Source: Sindora glabra
Taxonomy: Eukaryota; Streptophyta; Magnoliopsida; Fabales; Fabaceae
DNA: 64,000 bases
Reading direction: 5' to 3'
NCBI GenBank assembly: GCA_020226215.1
Contig: CM035236.1
Location: forward strand, 47,367,057 to 47,431,056
The notes beneath the pieces were generated by a model. The model made no database searches. It was not told the origin of the DNA and saw only the letters and a list, made by a program, of their open reading frames with translations. Positions 12,600-26,345 of the stretch are shown in pieces. Numbering within the stretch: the stretch's first letter is position 1; every line of letters starts with the position of its first letter. The position numbers were made by a program, and so were the translations under genes.

Positions 12600-15008
12600 C
12601 TTCTACTATGAGATCTTACTTTGTTATTCAACATCACAACCAAAGAATAGGCATTTTTTAGAAAGTTTGCTAAACATTGTGAATGTTTACTTCATCATCT
12701 ACCATTAGTATCTTCTTCTAGATCTTTCAATTCTATACTCCAATGAGTTGTCTTGTTTTACATTTCACAATCATTTTCTTTTCTCTATTTTCTCTTTAGA
12801 GTTTAGAAAAAAAATTATAGGTTTTAATCCTTCTAACTTGCTATTTTTTGTAAGATTTTCAAAGAAATTCCTAGCATATGCCATGTGTTTTTACTTTCAT
12901 ATTTCTCCTAAAATTTACATACATTTCAATAGTTTTAAAGCTCAAATGATGAAGTATGACAGCTAGCAAGCTTATATTATTCAATTTTTATTTTTTATTT
13001 TATTTAATTATTTTTTATATTTATTTAGTGATTAGTGATTTTTCATATATAAGATCTTTGCCTTTTTAGAAAAAAGGAATCTTACAAAACATAATATATT
13101 TTTTTAGTATTTGTCTGTGATGTGTAAAGTTTTTTAATATTTGCTAAAAATATTTTCAAAGCTTTCTAAAGATATTTTTTTGGAATTTTTGTTTAGTTAC
13201 ATATATCTAGCGATCACATTTAAATCTTTTGGAATTATATATATGAGGAAATTATCTTTCATTGAATATTACGGGCTTAAATATATAGGCTCTTCTTACC
13301 CCATACCCACATTAGCCATAGTCTATAGGCCATTTCTACATCCCTAACAATCATATTTAGTATTATAAGATCTAATACCAAAGGTCATTTAGGACCTTAC
13401 AATATAATATAAGAATTAAATGTCATATTCCTAAAACTTAACACTAGAATGATGTTTAAAAATCCTAAAAATACAATATTTGATTCTATACTTATATCAT
13501 TGCCAATAAATTATATTAAAAACACTAAATGTTATTTAATATTATCAATACAACATCTCCCTTTAACCATGTTTGAATTAATTTTCCTTTCCAAAATTTT
13601 TGAATAAAATTTTATGTAATTGGTCCCATAAAAGGTGGGTAGGCAGTTATACAAAATTTAATGACATAACATGAGCTATAATAATTCCTACATAATGCAA
13701 TATTTTATAAATTACTATATTTTACAATTAATGTTAAAAAATTATTACAAGATTACAAAAGGTAGCTAATATGATAAGAATCATTTAAGAAAATTTGGGC
13801 TCAAAATAAGCCTATTTACAAATTAAAATAAAATGGACAAATATCAATAAAAATTTTAATTCTAGAAAAATCTAAACAAATGCTAATTTAAGAGTACGCG
13901 AAAAATAGAGTAAAGCAGTGCTAGCACCACTACTTTTCTAGGTCACTAGGAAGGTGATGTGTGGCCCTTACATGCCAGCAATGCAATTATACAACATGTT
14001 TAGGTCATTTTCTTAACTTGTTTGTCTAGTTCTTAGGTTAACTTGACCTGATTTATACTCAATAACAACTTGGGTTATTTTGACACATTTCCATTGCAAT
14101 TCTAACTCAAATTTTGTCCAAGTTTACCCTTTTATCCAATCTTTATCTATCCTAATTAAATTTTATCTCAAAAAACTATTTTTTTTTCAAAATTTTCAAG
14201 AATTAAAAAAAATAGTTTTATTTGTTCCTCAATGTTAGAGAGCATTATCTCTATATTTAGAGTTTTAATCGAACCTACATTCTTTGAAAATCATGTGCCA
14301 AACTAAACTATTTAGTTTTATCCTAGATTATGAAAAAAAATGCTAACTTGCTTGCTAATCTCATTATTCATCTCTTAAGTTTCTAGAAACTTATTTCTAC
14401 AAAATGCTTTTCGAGGAAAACAATAAACTCTAATACTAGAAAATAAATATAAATGCCTTCTAAGACATGAACATAATCACTAAGGCATTTAAATATCCTA
14501 AAGAAACCAAGATTGGTAGATATATGCAGATATATTTACTCATATTCCCAACAAGATAAACATTCCATGCCATATGGATACCAGAAAATATCAACACATA
14601 TCATCTATGCTTAACTAATTTACTAGAAACACGCTAAGTGATGAAGTAAACATATATGTTTTCAATGGACCAAAAATCCAAGCAATTACACTAAAATTGT
14701 ATACAAGCAAAAATGTTTCCAAATCATATATGTTATTGTATATCATGATTTGCTTTACATAGCAAAGTATAAATACAAACATTGCTGTATATTCTAGTTT
14801 TAAAAAGTTAAAATTACATGCATATCTTAAAGAAAAGGCATGTGAGAGAGGATAATATTTATGCAAAATTTCATGAAGTACAACAACATATTCATATACT
14901 CAATCTCACAAATAATGCATCAAAGCCCCCAAAAAAAATATAGAAAGGGAGACATGCACAATTTACACCAAAATTGTCCTAAAACTCAATCATAATTCAT
15001 GGCCAAAA
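12600..15008. other. AT-rich intergenic DNA with a possible LTR fragment at 13.3-13.4 kb
   Basis: No gene was seen. At 13365-13378 the complement reads TTGGTATTAGATC, close to the initiator-Met-tRNA primer-binding site common in plant LTR elements (TGGTATCAGAGC). This may mark another retroelement edge on the minus strand, but no matching LTR ends were found. Confidence 0.35.
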
Positions 15009-15026
15009 CCTAGCTCTAATACTAAT
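15009..15026 (-). other. Degenerate tRNA primer-binding site of an LTR retroelement
   Basis: The complement reads ATTAGTATTAGAGCTAGG, matching the plant iMet-type primer-binding site TGGTATCAGAGC with transition-type changes. It directly abuts the inferred LTR edge at 15027, which is where a primer-binding site must be for a minus-strand element. Confidence 0.5.
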
Positions 15027-15566
15027 TGTAGGAATTAAATAATTTAAATCATAAAATTTTACTAGTTCTTAACCATGAATTACAATGCAAGAATTGGACA
15101 TGCATTAGAACAAAATAACATATACATAATAGGAGTTGCAATTTTAAAATCCAACTTGGATTCAAAGCTTTCATGATTCCTTTAATTGAATTATGCCTTC
15201 TTCAATTCACAATATTAATGCAATCCTTCTACTTAATTCCTAAAACCAAAATGAATGACATGGGATTAAAAGTTATCCCTCATTTTTCTAAAACCTTTAG
15301 TTTAATCTTATCTAAAAGAAAGTACAAGTTTGTTTCTTTATGGAGCAAAAATAGAGAGTGGGATTTTAGAAAAGTAAAGAACCTTTATAACTCATAAAAT
15401 GAGGTCGTGAATTTTATTCATTACCGGATTCATGCTCATTTAAGTAAATGAGTTTGGGCCTAAGTACCAAATGGCTACTTTATAAAGTGTCACCTATTAA
15501 GTCTATTTAATTATTAACATTTAATAATTTTATATAGTAAATTATGTTAGGTCCAAAATAATAACA
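15027..15566 (-). mobile_element. Probable solo or orphan LTR, about 540 bp
   Basis: The segment starts TGTAGGAATT and ends AATAATAACA, giving the TGT...ACA inverted ends expected of an LTR. A degenerate primer-binding site lies immediately outside its left edge, implying that the internal part of the element was to the left and on the minus strand. No coding region of that element is recognisable between about 13.4 and 15.0 kb, and no second LTR was found by eye, so this may be a non-autonomous or truncated copy. Confidence 0.5.
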
Positions 15567-18500
15567 TATTAACATTTTTTCCTTTGATCTAGTAGATTTT
15601 TCATGTTAAAGATTGTATGTCTTCATCTATCTACTATCTATTTATTTATTTTACCTATTTTAAATCACACAAAAATGGAAAATCGTTAGCTTTTACTATT
15701 TTTCAACTTTACCTTTTTCTTAACATGATTTAATAACTCAACTATTTCTAAAATTTATTTTTAAAAACTATAAATCCAAATGAGTAACTTGAAATTAGAA
15801 TAAAAATAAGTTTTAGTTATTTTCTTAACTTAATTTTTTTGTTCTTGATTGCAACTAAATGAAACATTTGCCTATTTACTCTTCTGAATACCTTCTATTC
15901 CTTTTTTCCTTAAGTCCAAAAAAAACTTTTGGACAAAAAATACTTTTTAAAAATGATTTTTTGTGAATAATTTGTAAAAATAAAATAGATAAAAATATCT
16001 CCAAATACACTCTCAATTTTCACATTTTCCTTTTCTTTATATATATATATATAGAAAAGGCTTTATTTCCATACTTTCTTACATTGGACAACGTGATTTT
16101 CCATAAGTTGTACCATGGACAATTGTATTTACAACATAAAATTACTTAAAATTTTGTCAAAAAGTTATAAGTTTTTATAAAAAAAAAATTCATATTCAGC
16201 ATTTCCTTTTTGATAAGCGAGTCTTTAAAGTAAACCCCATATATTTATATTTATATTTAGAAAAAAATAAAATATTTCTTCAATTTTAAAAATTTAGAAG
16301 CTACCTTTTTAAACTATATAAATTTTAAAACTAATATCAATTATCAACTTAATTTACCTTTTTGTTAAAGAATTTAAATTTAATTTACTATTAACATTAA
16401 CTATATTTACGCTATCACCCATCTATATGTATCAAACAAACTCAAATCTATGATATGTCTGGTCCGTATGAATTAGGTAAAATTCACCTAGTTCATGAAC
16501 TTTCAATTAAAGTTTGCCAACATGTTTGGCTCTATGCAGACTTTTGGTGGACTTGAATCCCTCTAAAAAATTGAGTCTTTTTTTTTTTCACAAATAATAC
16601 ATACTTGTTCATTAAGGATTAGGTTTTTTTTTTGCCTTATCAAGGATTAGGTTTGTCAACGAATAGATCTGTATCCAGTTCATTCCACTTGTTTAATACT
16701 CTTACACCTACCTATATATTACTATGTTAATAAAAAATTATTAAAATTCTTTTATTGATGTTCAAATTTTTTAATTGCTTTTGATATTTTAATGACACAT
16801 ATTCCTCTTATTTATTAATGGCATAAAATATTTTATCCTATTAATAGATTAAATTTAAACTTTTTATTAAATTACATGATTATTTTATTTTAAATAAGAA
16901 TTATAATATTATAATATGTTAATATATCTCATCATTTTCTTGAAAATAGTCTTTATAATATATAAATGATAGAAATTAAATTAAATATATAAATTTTTAA
17001 TTATATACTTCATAATAAGCTATAAAATTTTGCCTTAAAAATAGCACTATAATTCTTATTTAAAAAGTTCTTAAAAAATCATATAATTTAATGAAATGAT
17101 TAGTTGAAGTTAATTCCATGTTTTGTGTAGTTTAAAATGATAATTTTTAATTTTTAAAGTAAAGGAATAAAATCCAATTAGATTGCATTTTACATTTTCC
17201 CTTAAATTTATTATATTCTCTTTGGTTTATTGGGGTGGAAATCGAAAGATAATAATATCAATTTGGGCAAATTACTCTATCCTATCATGAGATTAGGGCC
17301 AATGACATAGTGTTCTCCTCTTATTTGAAAAATGCCCAAAATCTTCTTTTGAACAATAGAAGATGATGCCATCTAAGATTACAAAATTTATACCTAACAT
17401 ATCCCTATATATCCTTAACACATAAGCATCTGTTAGAAACCAAAAAACACAATTTTATTCTCTCAACTGCCATTACCTATGCAAAGCATATTTAGCCTTT
17501 CATTTTTCTAACAATCCAATGGAATGAAGCCATCCTTCATGGAAGGAGCCAGATTTAAAAACGTTTTGCCTCCACTGCGAAAATATCATAAAAATTCTTC
17601 ATTACGTAGAGGATTAAAGTTTCACTTTTGATTTTATGTTTTTCTTCAAATTTCTAAAAAAATTGACTCATTCTTTTTTACGATAAAACTTCCATTTTCC
17701 TAATTTACTTATTGTATGTGAAAATTTTGGAATTTTATTTCAATAATTTAAGTAATTATTTTTTAATTTTTTTTTATTGAACTTGTTTGGTGATTGTCCA
17801 TTATCATTAGAAAGAGAACACGGGATAACATAGTAGCACTAGCAAAAGGGTTGTTTGGAGGAAAATGGAATGACGGAGCGATGTGGCCGCTATGGAGGAA
17901 GAAAGCAGAGGAGTTGGACTGAAAGGATGTATCGGCCATAGGAAGAAGGAGGAGGTCAGCCACAGTCTTTGAAACACACCGGAAGAAAAGGAATTTTTTT
18001 AATAAAAAAATAAGAAAATTAAGTAATAAAACACTAATATTACTAATATGTAATAAAGGTAATTTACTCTTTAAAATATTACTAATTATAATAATATCTA
18101 TTAAAGATAATGTTATTGTTTAAAAAGATACAAATACTAATTTATCTAATATAAATAAATTATTAATTGTAATTAAATGAGTGTTTTATTAATGCACATT
18201 AAATAGTATAAATAATTAAAATCTAATTTTAAATATATCCTTATAATATTTACTAAAAGAGTTATAGTTTTAAATATATTTTTATGGTCAAAGTTTTAAA
18301 TATAATTAATAGAACAATTTAATCTGTTAAGACAACAAAGATATAAATGGAATAATATTTGCTTTCCCCTTTTTATTCTATTATTTTTAATTAAAAATTT
18401 TAAATTATTAAAATGAAATAATTATAGAATAATAAATACCTTAGTTTTGCATTAAAACTAAATAAGTATCATAATAGATACCATGTTTTTGCAAGTCTTG

Positions 18501-21372
18501 TTATACGGATTTTGTTTGTTTTATTATTTTTTTATTATTATGTCGCTAAAGTAATATGATTTTCAAGGAATTTATATAGGGAGATTATTTTTTAATTGAA
18601 GTTGGTATTAATGCAATGTTATTTTTAGGTGGTTTATGTAAGAAAATTATATTCTAATTGAAATTACAGTTAATGTGATGCTATATTTTGATTTTATAAT
18701 TTATCCTTCTTTTGTTCAATATTTTAAATGATTAAAACAATATCGTTAAACTTAAAGAAAAAAAATGTATTTCATTCTGTTCCTTTGGTATTATCATTGG
18801 TGGTTGTTTTTCTCTAACAGTAGGTGTAGAAAATAATCCTTATGTTCAAGGCAAAATATACTTACAGGATAAAAACATAGCGTTTTGTTTATATGATTCT
18901 TACAAGGGTATATATAGTCATAAAAATTTGAAGGAAAAAGATAGTCAACCCATGATTCTATGTAGTTGACTAATGGATGTTAGTTTCGGGGAATGGAGTG
19001 CAAAGAATTCAGATAAAATAAGAGAGGTTTACGATATTTTTTAAACAAAAGGGGATTATAGTGTGATTAGCTTTATCTTCAGGGGAAGGGAGGGTAATTT
19101 TTCCTATTAATTTTTGTTCCAGGTTTGATGATTTTTTAGCTTTGCTAAAGTAATGGCACATGCAAAAGTGTAACAAGTTGGCAATTGCAATAATTTTGAT
19201 AAGCAAATATGTTCAATTTTGGGTGAAACTTAGAGCTAAAGTTTAGAATCAGTCTAACCTATTTACTATTTTCTCAAGTTTGGAGTATTTTGATAATTCC
19301 AACATAATTTAATAATCCAAATGGATTCAAAAGGTACATATTTGTAATCCTCACATTTTTATCTTTGTTTTAGTATATTATAGGGCCAATTAGACGCCCA
19401 AAATATGGCAAAAAAACTTTGGTTCCATTTGTTTCGTTATAAAGTATTTTTTGTAAGAAAATGTTATTTGTATATAAATTAATGAAAGGATGATATGCCA
19501 TTTTTATTAATGATTAAAAAAATTAATACCTAAAAGTTTGAAAATAAAAGAAAGCAAATTCCTTTTTGAAATAGGAGAAGTTGCTTTCCTTAAACTCTTT
19601 ACATTTAATATTAAATAAGTAAAATACTTTACATTTAACTATATTTTGCTTTTTGACGAAACAAACAAAGTTGAAGTTAATTTGAAAAAAGTATGTCTAT
19701 TTCTATTTGGTGAGTTTTTGTTTAAAAGACCTTTTAAAGGATAGAGTGTTAAAAGACCTGACATGATAGTTTGGCACTAAGTTGAAGGCTTAAATGTGTT
19801 AACTTATGGTCATCCCTATATACTCAAAATTATAAAATGAAGCATAAATAAAATGATCAGAGTTATCCCTCTCCTTATTTAATATTGTCCCTTTTCAACT
19901 TATTATGTCTAGAAATTCTTAGTGTGGGGCATTCTTGAGACTCATTATGTACAAGTACTTTGACAATATTCAATTATGACTTGTGGACTATGAGAATTTA
20001 ATGCGAAGATTAGCATATTTGTTAAGAATAATAAGCATGCATAGCACAATTTCAACTGAAGAAATATCAATTCTTGACAAAAAGCCAAGAAGCAAAGCAA
20101 GCCATCACCAAAGCCTATTTGCTTTGCCTTTTTCTTGATTGTTTGTTAGTGCCAAATGCTACCATTTGTCTTTCGAAAGTTAATTTTATTTTTAGAAAAA
20201 ATGCAAAAAAAAAAGACTACTTTAATTTTGAGGGATGAGATTTGTTTAATCTCCTTTCTCTTCTCCCACAAAACATCAAATCATTTTCAAGTAATTGCTA
20301 AAATTTTATTATTTAGAGATTTTTTTCTCAAATTTTGTCTTATTATCTAAGTGAAAATTGCCAAAATGTTTTATGATTTGGGTTGTGATGAAATATGAAT
20401 TTATAATAGAATCTAACTTTATATAAATTAAAATAAAATTATTTCTTTTGAAACTAGATAAATTTTATTTTAAGAAGATTAATTCTTTTTTATGATAAAA
20501 ACTTTAAGATTAGAATATAAGTCAATTCACTTGAAGATTTGAAAATTAGAGCATGTCAATAATTTCTTTGAAATCTTAAAATAATACCTATAAATTACTT
20601 AATTCCTTAAAATTGAATTCATACCTAAGATATCATATTAGTGATCAAAGATAATCAACCTACTATTGTTAATCTTAATAATGATGATCACCTATTGTTA
20701 AAACAGAGCATTACAGCCACATAAATCATAAATCAAAAGGAGTTTGACCAATGACTTTAATTCACATTGTTAATCTTAATAATGGTGATCATCTATATTA
20801 TAGTTGCAAAGAGAAACTAAATGAACCACAAATATAAAGGAACACACAAATCACATACAAAGCTAGTCTTTAATATAATGATAGAATTAAATTATTAGAT
20901 ACATATATAAAATTCTAAAATCAAAGTTAAGATGTAAAGTAAAGCAACATCTTTAGACAACATCATATACTATTTAAGTGAAAAATTCTCAGTAGTGTCC
21001 ATACATTTTTAGTCCTAATGAATGATCATCCAAATGCTAGCTAGGCATGATTTTGAAGATGCTTTGTGTCACATTCAATGAAGTCAATGTAATGAGTTAG
21101 TTTGGAATTAATATAATTTTACTTGTTTTAAGGTTAGAATTGATATGAAAAATAATAATAGTGGTTTAATCTAATAAGAAATTGAGACTTGTTAATTCAA
21201 CTTGATAAAGAATTGAGATTAGTAAATGTTAATCTATTAAATTATTGAGTTAATCTATTAATCTTGTTATATTGTACTAATGGGTTATCCTGTTAGATTA
21301 GTTCATTAGTTTGCCAAAATTAATAAATGATAAATGATTACTATATTAATATATGTGTATATATAATAAAAG
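15567..21372. other. AT-rich intergenic DNA, no gene seen
   Basis: Long AT-rich stretch with short AT microsatellites (for example 16038-16053). Two local duplications stand out: an imperfect pair of about 55-60 bases around 18570-18700 (each with a variant of TTTTTAATTGAAGT..TTAATG), and a direct repeat of about 36 bases at 20666-20701 and 20766-20801 (TTAATCTTAATAATG.TGATC). The open frame at 17763-17963 minus has no recognisable domain. Confidence 0.5.
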
Positions 21373-21654
21373 ACAAATGTTAACTACAACTGTGGAGCTA
21401 TTATTAAGCATTAATTGTTATTTTTGAACTACTCAAATTCATAAATTCAATGCAATTTTTATTATTTTATTTAAAATTTTAACGAAAGTTAATCAAAGAG
21501 AAAGATATAGATATAAATGAAGAGAAAGACATTAACTTTCATTAAAATTTTAAATAAAATATTAAAAAAATTAAACTGTATTCATGAATTTGAGTAATTC
21601 AAGAATAGCCATTAATGTTTAACAACAATCCCGATATTGTTGTTAATATTTATG
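21373..21654. mobile_element. Foldback MITE-like element with arms of about 120 bp
   Basis: Left arm 21373-21495 and right arm 21526-21654 are imperfect reverse complements along almost their entire length, leaving a purine-rich loop of about 30 bases. The matching includes ACTCAAATTCAT, TTTTATTTAAAATTTTAA and GAAAGTTAAT in both arms. No coding capacity. The structure is that of a foldback-type MITE; a transcript would form a long hairpin able to feed small-RNA production. Superfamily not assigned because no clear target duplication was seen. Confidence 0.75.
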
Positions 21655-23383
21655 ATATTAAAATTACATATATGGGAAATATTAAATAATTTTTAATGTT
21701 AAAATTGATGAATTTATATATTTTAAAATAAATAATTACATCAAAATTAAAAATATTAATGAAAAATATGTGGGAAATTTAAATTATTGCCATAAAATTT
21801 TAAAAATAATAAAAATAATTATATAAAGTAATTATTATAACTAATATACATAAAATAATTATTATAAGTAAATAAATATATTAAATAGAGAAATAAAATA
21901 TTATTATTACAGAAAAATAGAAATATATTCATATATAAGCTGTGAATAGTTAACAAAATATTTGTCTTCATTTTAATTAATGGTAACAAATTTTTGAATT
22001 AGTTGCTGTGATTTTTATTCCTTTTATAGAAAATTTTTCACATTAAAATTATTGCACCTTAATTTATTTTTTTACTATTTTAATTACATTCAATAATAAT
22101 ATTGAATAATAATATAAATTTTTAAATAATAATAATATAAATATAATTATAATAATCATAGTAATAATAATTGATTTTAACTAATTAATGATCCAACTCT
22201 CTTAAAATATCTCTTAAAAAGTGTTTACGATAATGCTTATAAAATTTCTAACCTCCAAAATATTGTATCAGAATCCATCATTAATTGGTGATCTAATAAT
22301 GAAAACATATGACTTCCACAAAGTCCCATTCATTTCTTGAATTGATCCCTTTTCTATTAAATTAAGAAAAATTTTGCTCTACGGATTTCTTAATAAATAA
22401 TCAAGCATGCAAAATCCTAATAAATAAAGAGAAATGCAGAAGAAAATAATTAAATTTTAACATTATTAGATTTTACTCCCCTCCCTTTCTAAATTGTGAA
22501 CAGTACTTTAAAAACCCTTAAAATTAACATCAGAGTTGAGTTTTTTTTTTAAATTTATTTTTTTATAAATTTTTGGAACACAAATGACATTATTAATATA
22601 TGTAGGTATACTTATGTATATGACTTTTACATTATATAAATAAAAATTTTAAACTACCTATATTAAATTTTAATTAAATGCGCAAATTTTAATCATACGA
22701 CAAACCAATCTGCAGTCCAAATCCTTGTTTCAAATTGAACGCACCCTTGGTTTATCAAAGTGTCATTCACAGGAAAAAGTAAAATTCATTTCTGCAGTAA
22801 AAAAAATTACACATATTTACAAATGAATCCTATTCCCATGAGGCACATCACTATAACCCCTCACAAAGTAAGTATCAATGTTTGTAAAACTGAATCAAAC
22901 AAGACGGTCAAACTAATCCGATTATCGATGGGTATATAAACGATTCAAATTAATTTTTAAAATTATTTTAATGATTAGATCAACTCGAATTGGTGCGAAT
23001 TGAATAAAATCGATAAAAATCGAATCAAATCAAGAAATTATTTGATAATTGAAAACCTTTTTAATCTTTTTTAATCTTTTCTTTTTTATATAAAATTGGA
23101 TTAGAATTCTCAAAAAGTCATTTCATAAATAATTTTTTTTAAAAATATTACTAAAATAATAAAAATATTTTTTATTTGATAATTTTTATTAATTTTATAA
23201 TAATTTTATTTATTAAATTTATTATTTTGTTTAAATTAAAATTTATATTTTAAAAGTAAGTATTGATTTATTCATAAATTTTTATATAATATATATAATT
23301 TTTAATTATAATATTATTCAATTTAATTATTAATTTAATCAATTGAATTATCCAAATTATAAACTAAAAACTTTTTTAATTTA
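21655..23383. other. AT-rich intergenic DNA, no gene seen
   Basis: Very AT-rich; no gene seen. Around 22900-23040 the sequence has repeated forms of AATCGA and GAATCAAA, a composition often seen in terminal parts of plant MITEs, but no partner end was found. Confidence 0.4.
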
Positions 23384-24164
23384 GGATCCGTTTGGTTAGG
23401 GGAAAATGAATTTTTGGAATTCATTTTCTAACTTTCCCTTGTTTGGATATTCAAAAATTTTGATCAATAGAAAAATAAATTTTGATCAACTAAAAAGTTG
23501 TATTAATTTTTGGAAAAGTAATTTCCCATTTGAAAAATGACATTCATTTTTCTTATTAGTCAATATATTCATACCCAAGCCCAAGTTTTTTATCTTTTTA
23601 TCTTATTATGTAATCGCGATCACAAGTAAAATTTATTTTTATTTATTAAATATTTTCATAATAGATGATCTATTTCTATTTTTATAAAATCTATTTTTAT
23701 TTATTAAAGTTTGGTGCACATTTTCATGCAATATTCACTAAAATATTCTCTCTCTTTTTCCATATGATAGATATTCTATTATATAATATTTCTTAACAAT
23801 TAATTAAACTAACTATATGAATCTATACATAAGATTTTATAATACATTTAATATATATTTTATTATTGAAAACTAATCACCATTGGACTATTAGGTACTA
23901 AGAATGATAAAAATTTTGTCACAAAATTTCTTTTTTAAAAAATACATAAAGTTATAATAATTTTAAAGTAAATAATTTTAATTTACTTCAAATATTTTTT
24001 AAATAAATAATTTTGATTTACTTTAAACAAAATTAATTTTTCATTATGCAACAAACACCAAAAAAATATTTTTTTATACACCAAACAACCAAAAATCAAT
24101 TCATTTTGTGTGTTCTTAAAAAAGTATTTTCTAAAATTTTATTTTTTCTAAATTAAACGGACTC
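23384..24164. mobile_element. MITE-like non-autonomous DNA transposon, about 780 bp
   Basis: The left end reads GGATCCGTTTGGTTAGG and the complement of the right end reads GAGTCCGTTTAATTTAG. These inverted ends share TCCGTTT and about 14 of 18 positions. Further in, complementary A/T-rich arms continue (for example AAAATGAATT..TTTTGG on both sides). Ends with a CCGTTTGGTT core are common in plant MITEs. No coding capacity and no certain target duplication. Confidence 0.6.
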
Positions 24165-24575
24165 TTAATGTTCAATTGAATTTTTAAAATATTGCTAACT
24201 ATCTTGATCCGTATGCCTAATTCACACACTTCCAATGGACACTCCCTTTGACGTGACAGTAATATCTTTGCTTATATGGTTGGGAGTGATCAATTAGATA
24301 GCCGAAGCAATAATACTTCTAGCAATGTAAAAATGTTTGGCCGAATTGAACTTTACCCTAAAAAGTTATAATAATTTTTTAAATTATTGACTTAAATTTG
24401 ATCTATTAATTTATATAAGGTCAAAATTTAGGATTAGTCTAATTTATTAAAAAAACTTAATTAGATCTGTTATTTTATTTAAAAGTCTCTTTATATAAAT
24501 AGACTTTCAAAATTATTAATAAACTAAATTTTTTTTAAAATTTAAAATTATCCAATAGTCTAATTAGCTTTATAT

Positions 24576-24614
<39 letters not shown>

Positions 24615-25859
24615 TATTTATATTATTTATATATATAATATAATTTATATTATATTATTTATAGATATATTTATAATTAAATAGATTAATTGATAGGCTT
24701 ACAGATTGAATTAAAAAGAAAAAAATTTACTTATTTATTTAAATAGGTTAATTTATTAATTTAAACTTAACTTATTTAGATAAATAAATTAAATTAAATT
24801 AAATCTTAAGTAAGTTAGATAATAAATATCTGATAGGCTGTGTAACCTACTTGTAACCTTAAATACTCTCTCCCTATTTCACTAACAAATTACCCAACGG
24901 TTTGCGCCAAAACAGAATATACTGTTTGAATTTTGGACTATAATCAGAATAAGATATGTGTTGCATAATATATATATATATATTAATTTTACTCTCAGTT
25001 TTATAAATTCATTTTATATTAATTTCTTTTTTTATAAATTGTAATATTTATAATTTTTTGAGTTTCAGTATTTATTAAAGGAGTTTATGATTCACCCTAA
25101 AAAGAGAGTACATCCAGTTTTTTTTAATCTATAATAGACCTTTAAAAAATATACGAGTATTTTGATAATATAATGCAAAAATAATATATGAATTTTCATA
25201 TGCAATCTTATAACATTTTATAAAACATTGTAATTATATACGGATTTGTATAGAATAAATACATAAGAAAATATATCATTCAGTGTTAAAAAAAATTGAA
25301 AATTTTTGGACTCAAAAAATTATAAAATATAATAAAAGTTACATAATTTTATATAAAATATAATTTTTAATAAAAAATTAAACTATGCTAATAGACCTTT
25401 CCAAGAGCTTATAAAAAAAATAAATCTAATTTTCTATAATAACAAAAAGGAGATTAATTTATTAGATTCACATGCACAAAAACTCAAGGTTCAATTTGTT
25501 TTAAAAAATAAAACCTTAAAAAAAATCACATACCACCTAAACTAAATATTCATGTCAACTAAATTAATTTAAAAGTAATGTTGTTCTAATTCTTCAAATT
25601 CATCATTCTTCTTTCACATATTATAAAATTTATAATTCTATAAAACTTACGATTTATTATAAAATATAATTCACTTAAAAAAGAAGAAAATGTATCAAAT
25701 ATTTTTTTAAAGGTAAAAAATTTTTAATTTAAGTGACATTTAGTAATTTTTTAAAATTTTATACTTTTTATTATATTTGAAATTTGATTATTAATTTTTG
25801 TGTATGTATATTTAATAAGTTAATTATTTTTTATTTATTAAAAATATATTTTCTTTAAC
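24165..25859. other. AT-rich intergenic DNA with an (AT)n microsatellite
   Basis: No gene seen. A pure (AT)n run is at 24582-24609, with a shorter one at about 24968-24983. Confidence 0.5.
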
Positions 25860-26345
25860 AAAGATGCTGCGTGCGCATTAGTCAGCAATAGTTACCGACT
25901 ATTGTAACTTGTAACAGATTGAAAGTCGCAATCAAATGTGGGTCCAAGGGTCAAAAACGTGTGATTAGGAAGCCCCACATCGGACATTCATTATGAGGAA
26001 AAACTGCAAAAACCGAACAGATAGACACCAAAAAGCATGTCTGTGTCACATGCCTGCGCAACTCTGCGTGCTTATAAATACACCGAGTGCACGTGAACGA
26101 AGCCTACTTTGGCGTGAATTGGGGCCGACTCAGCATCATTATCCGATTCTTAACGTTGGCAAAACAAGTCAAAATTATGTTGTTAAGCAATGAGGAATAT
26201 TCTTGGACACGGAAATTGGACGTCACATAATAAGTCTAATCGAGGTTGAATCATATGTTATAATCTGAATAATTCAGATTCATCAACATTGTAGCTGGCA
26301 GATTGTATTCACATTAAGTACAGTTTTATGCCCGGCATATCCCTC
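25860..26345 (+). promoter_or_regulatory. Higher-GC island with promoter-like motifs; function unknown
   Basis: This stretch of about 480 bases is visibly richer in G and C than the AT-rich DNA on both sides. It holds AGCCCCACATCGGAC at 25970-25984, which resembles the upstream sequence element of plant snRNA genes (RTCCCACATCG), a classic TATAAATA box at 26073-26080, and a CACGTG core at 26090-26095. The USE-to-TATA distance is about 90 bases, too long for an snRNA promoter (normally about 24 or 34). No snRNA, tRNA or protein family was recognised downstream. The 66-codon open frame inside it has no recognisable features. It may be the promoter and leader of an unannotated non-coding RNA, or a displaced gene fragment. 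Confidence 0.35.

Noticed and set aside
12417..12611. 64-codon open frame on the plus strand
   Set aside because: It is produced by the ATA microsatellite (poly-Asn) and a CT-rich stretch; low complexity, no domain.
12748..13347. Two plus-strand open frames of about 70 codons rich in Phe and Ile
   Set aside because: Composition simply reflects AT-rich DNA; no motif, no splice context.
17763..17963. 66-codon minus-strand open frame starting MADLLLLP
   Set aside because: No recognised domain or conserved context; probably chance.
25970..26110. snRNA gene promoter (USE plus TATA)
   Set aside because: Spacing of about 90 bases between the two boxes fits neither the Pol II (about 34) nor the Pol III (about 24) arrangement, and no U-snRNA sequence follows.
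25993..26193. 66-codon open frame in the GC-elevated island
   Set aside because: It overlaps the TATA box and promoter-like motifs and shows no protein-like pattern.
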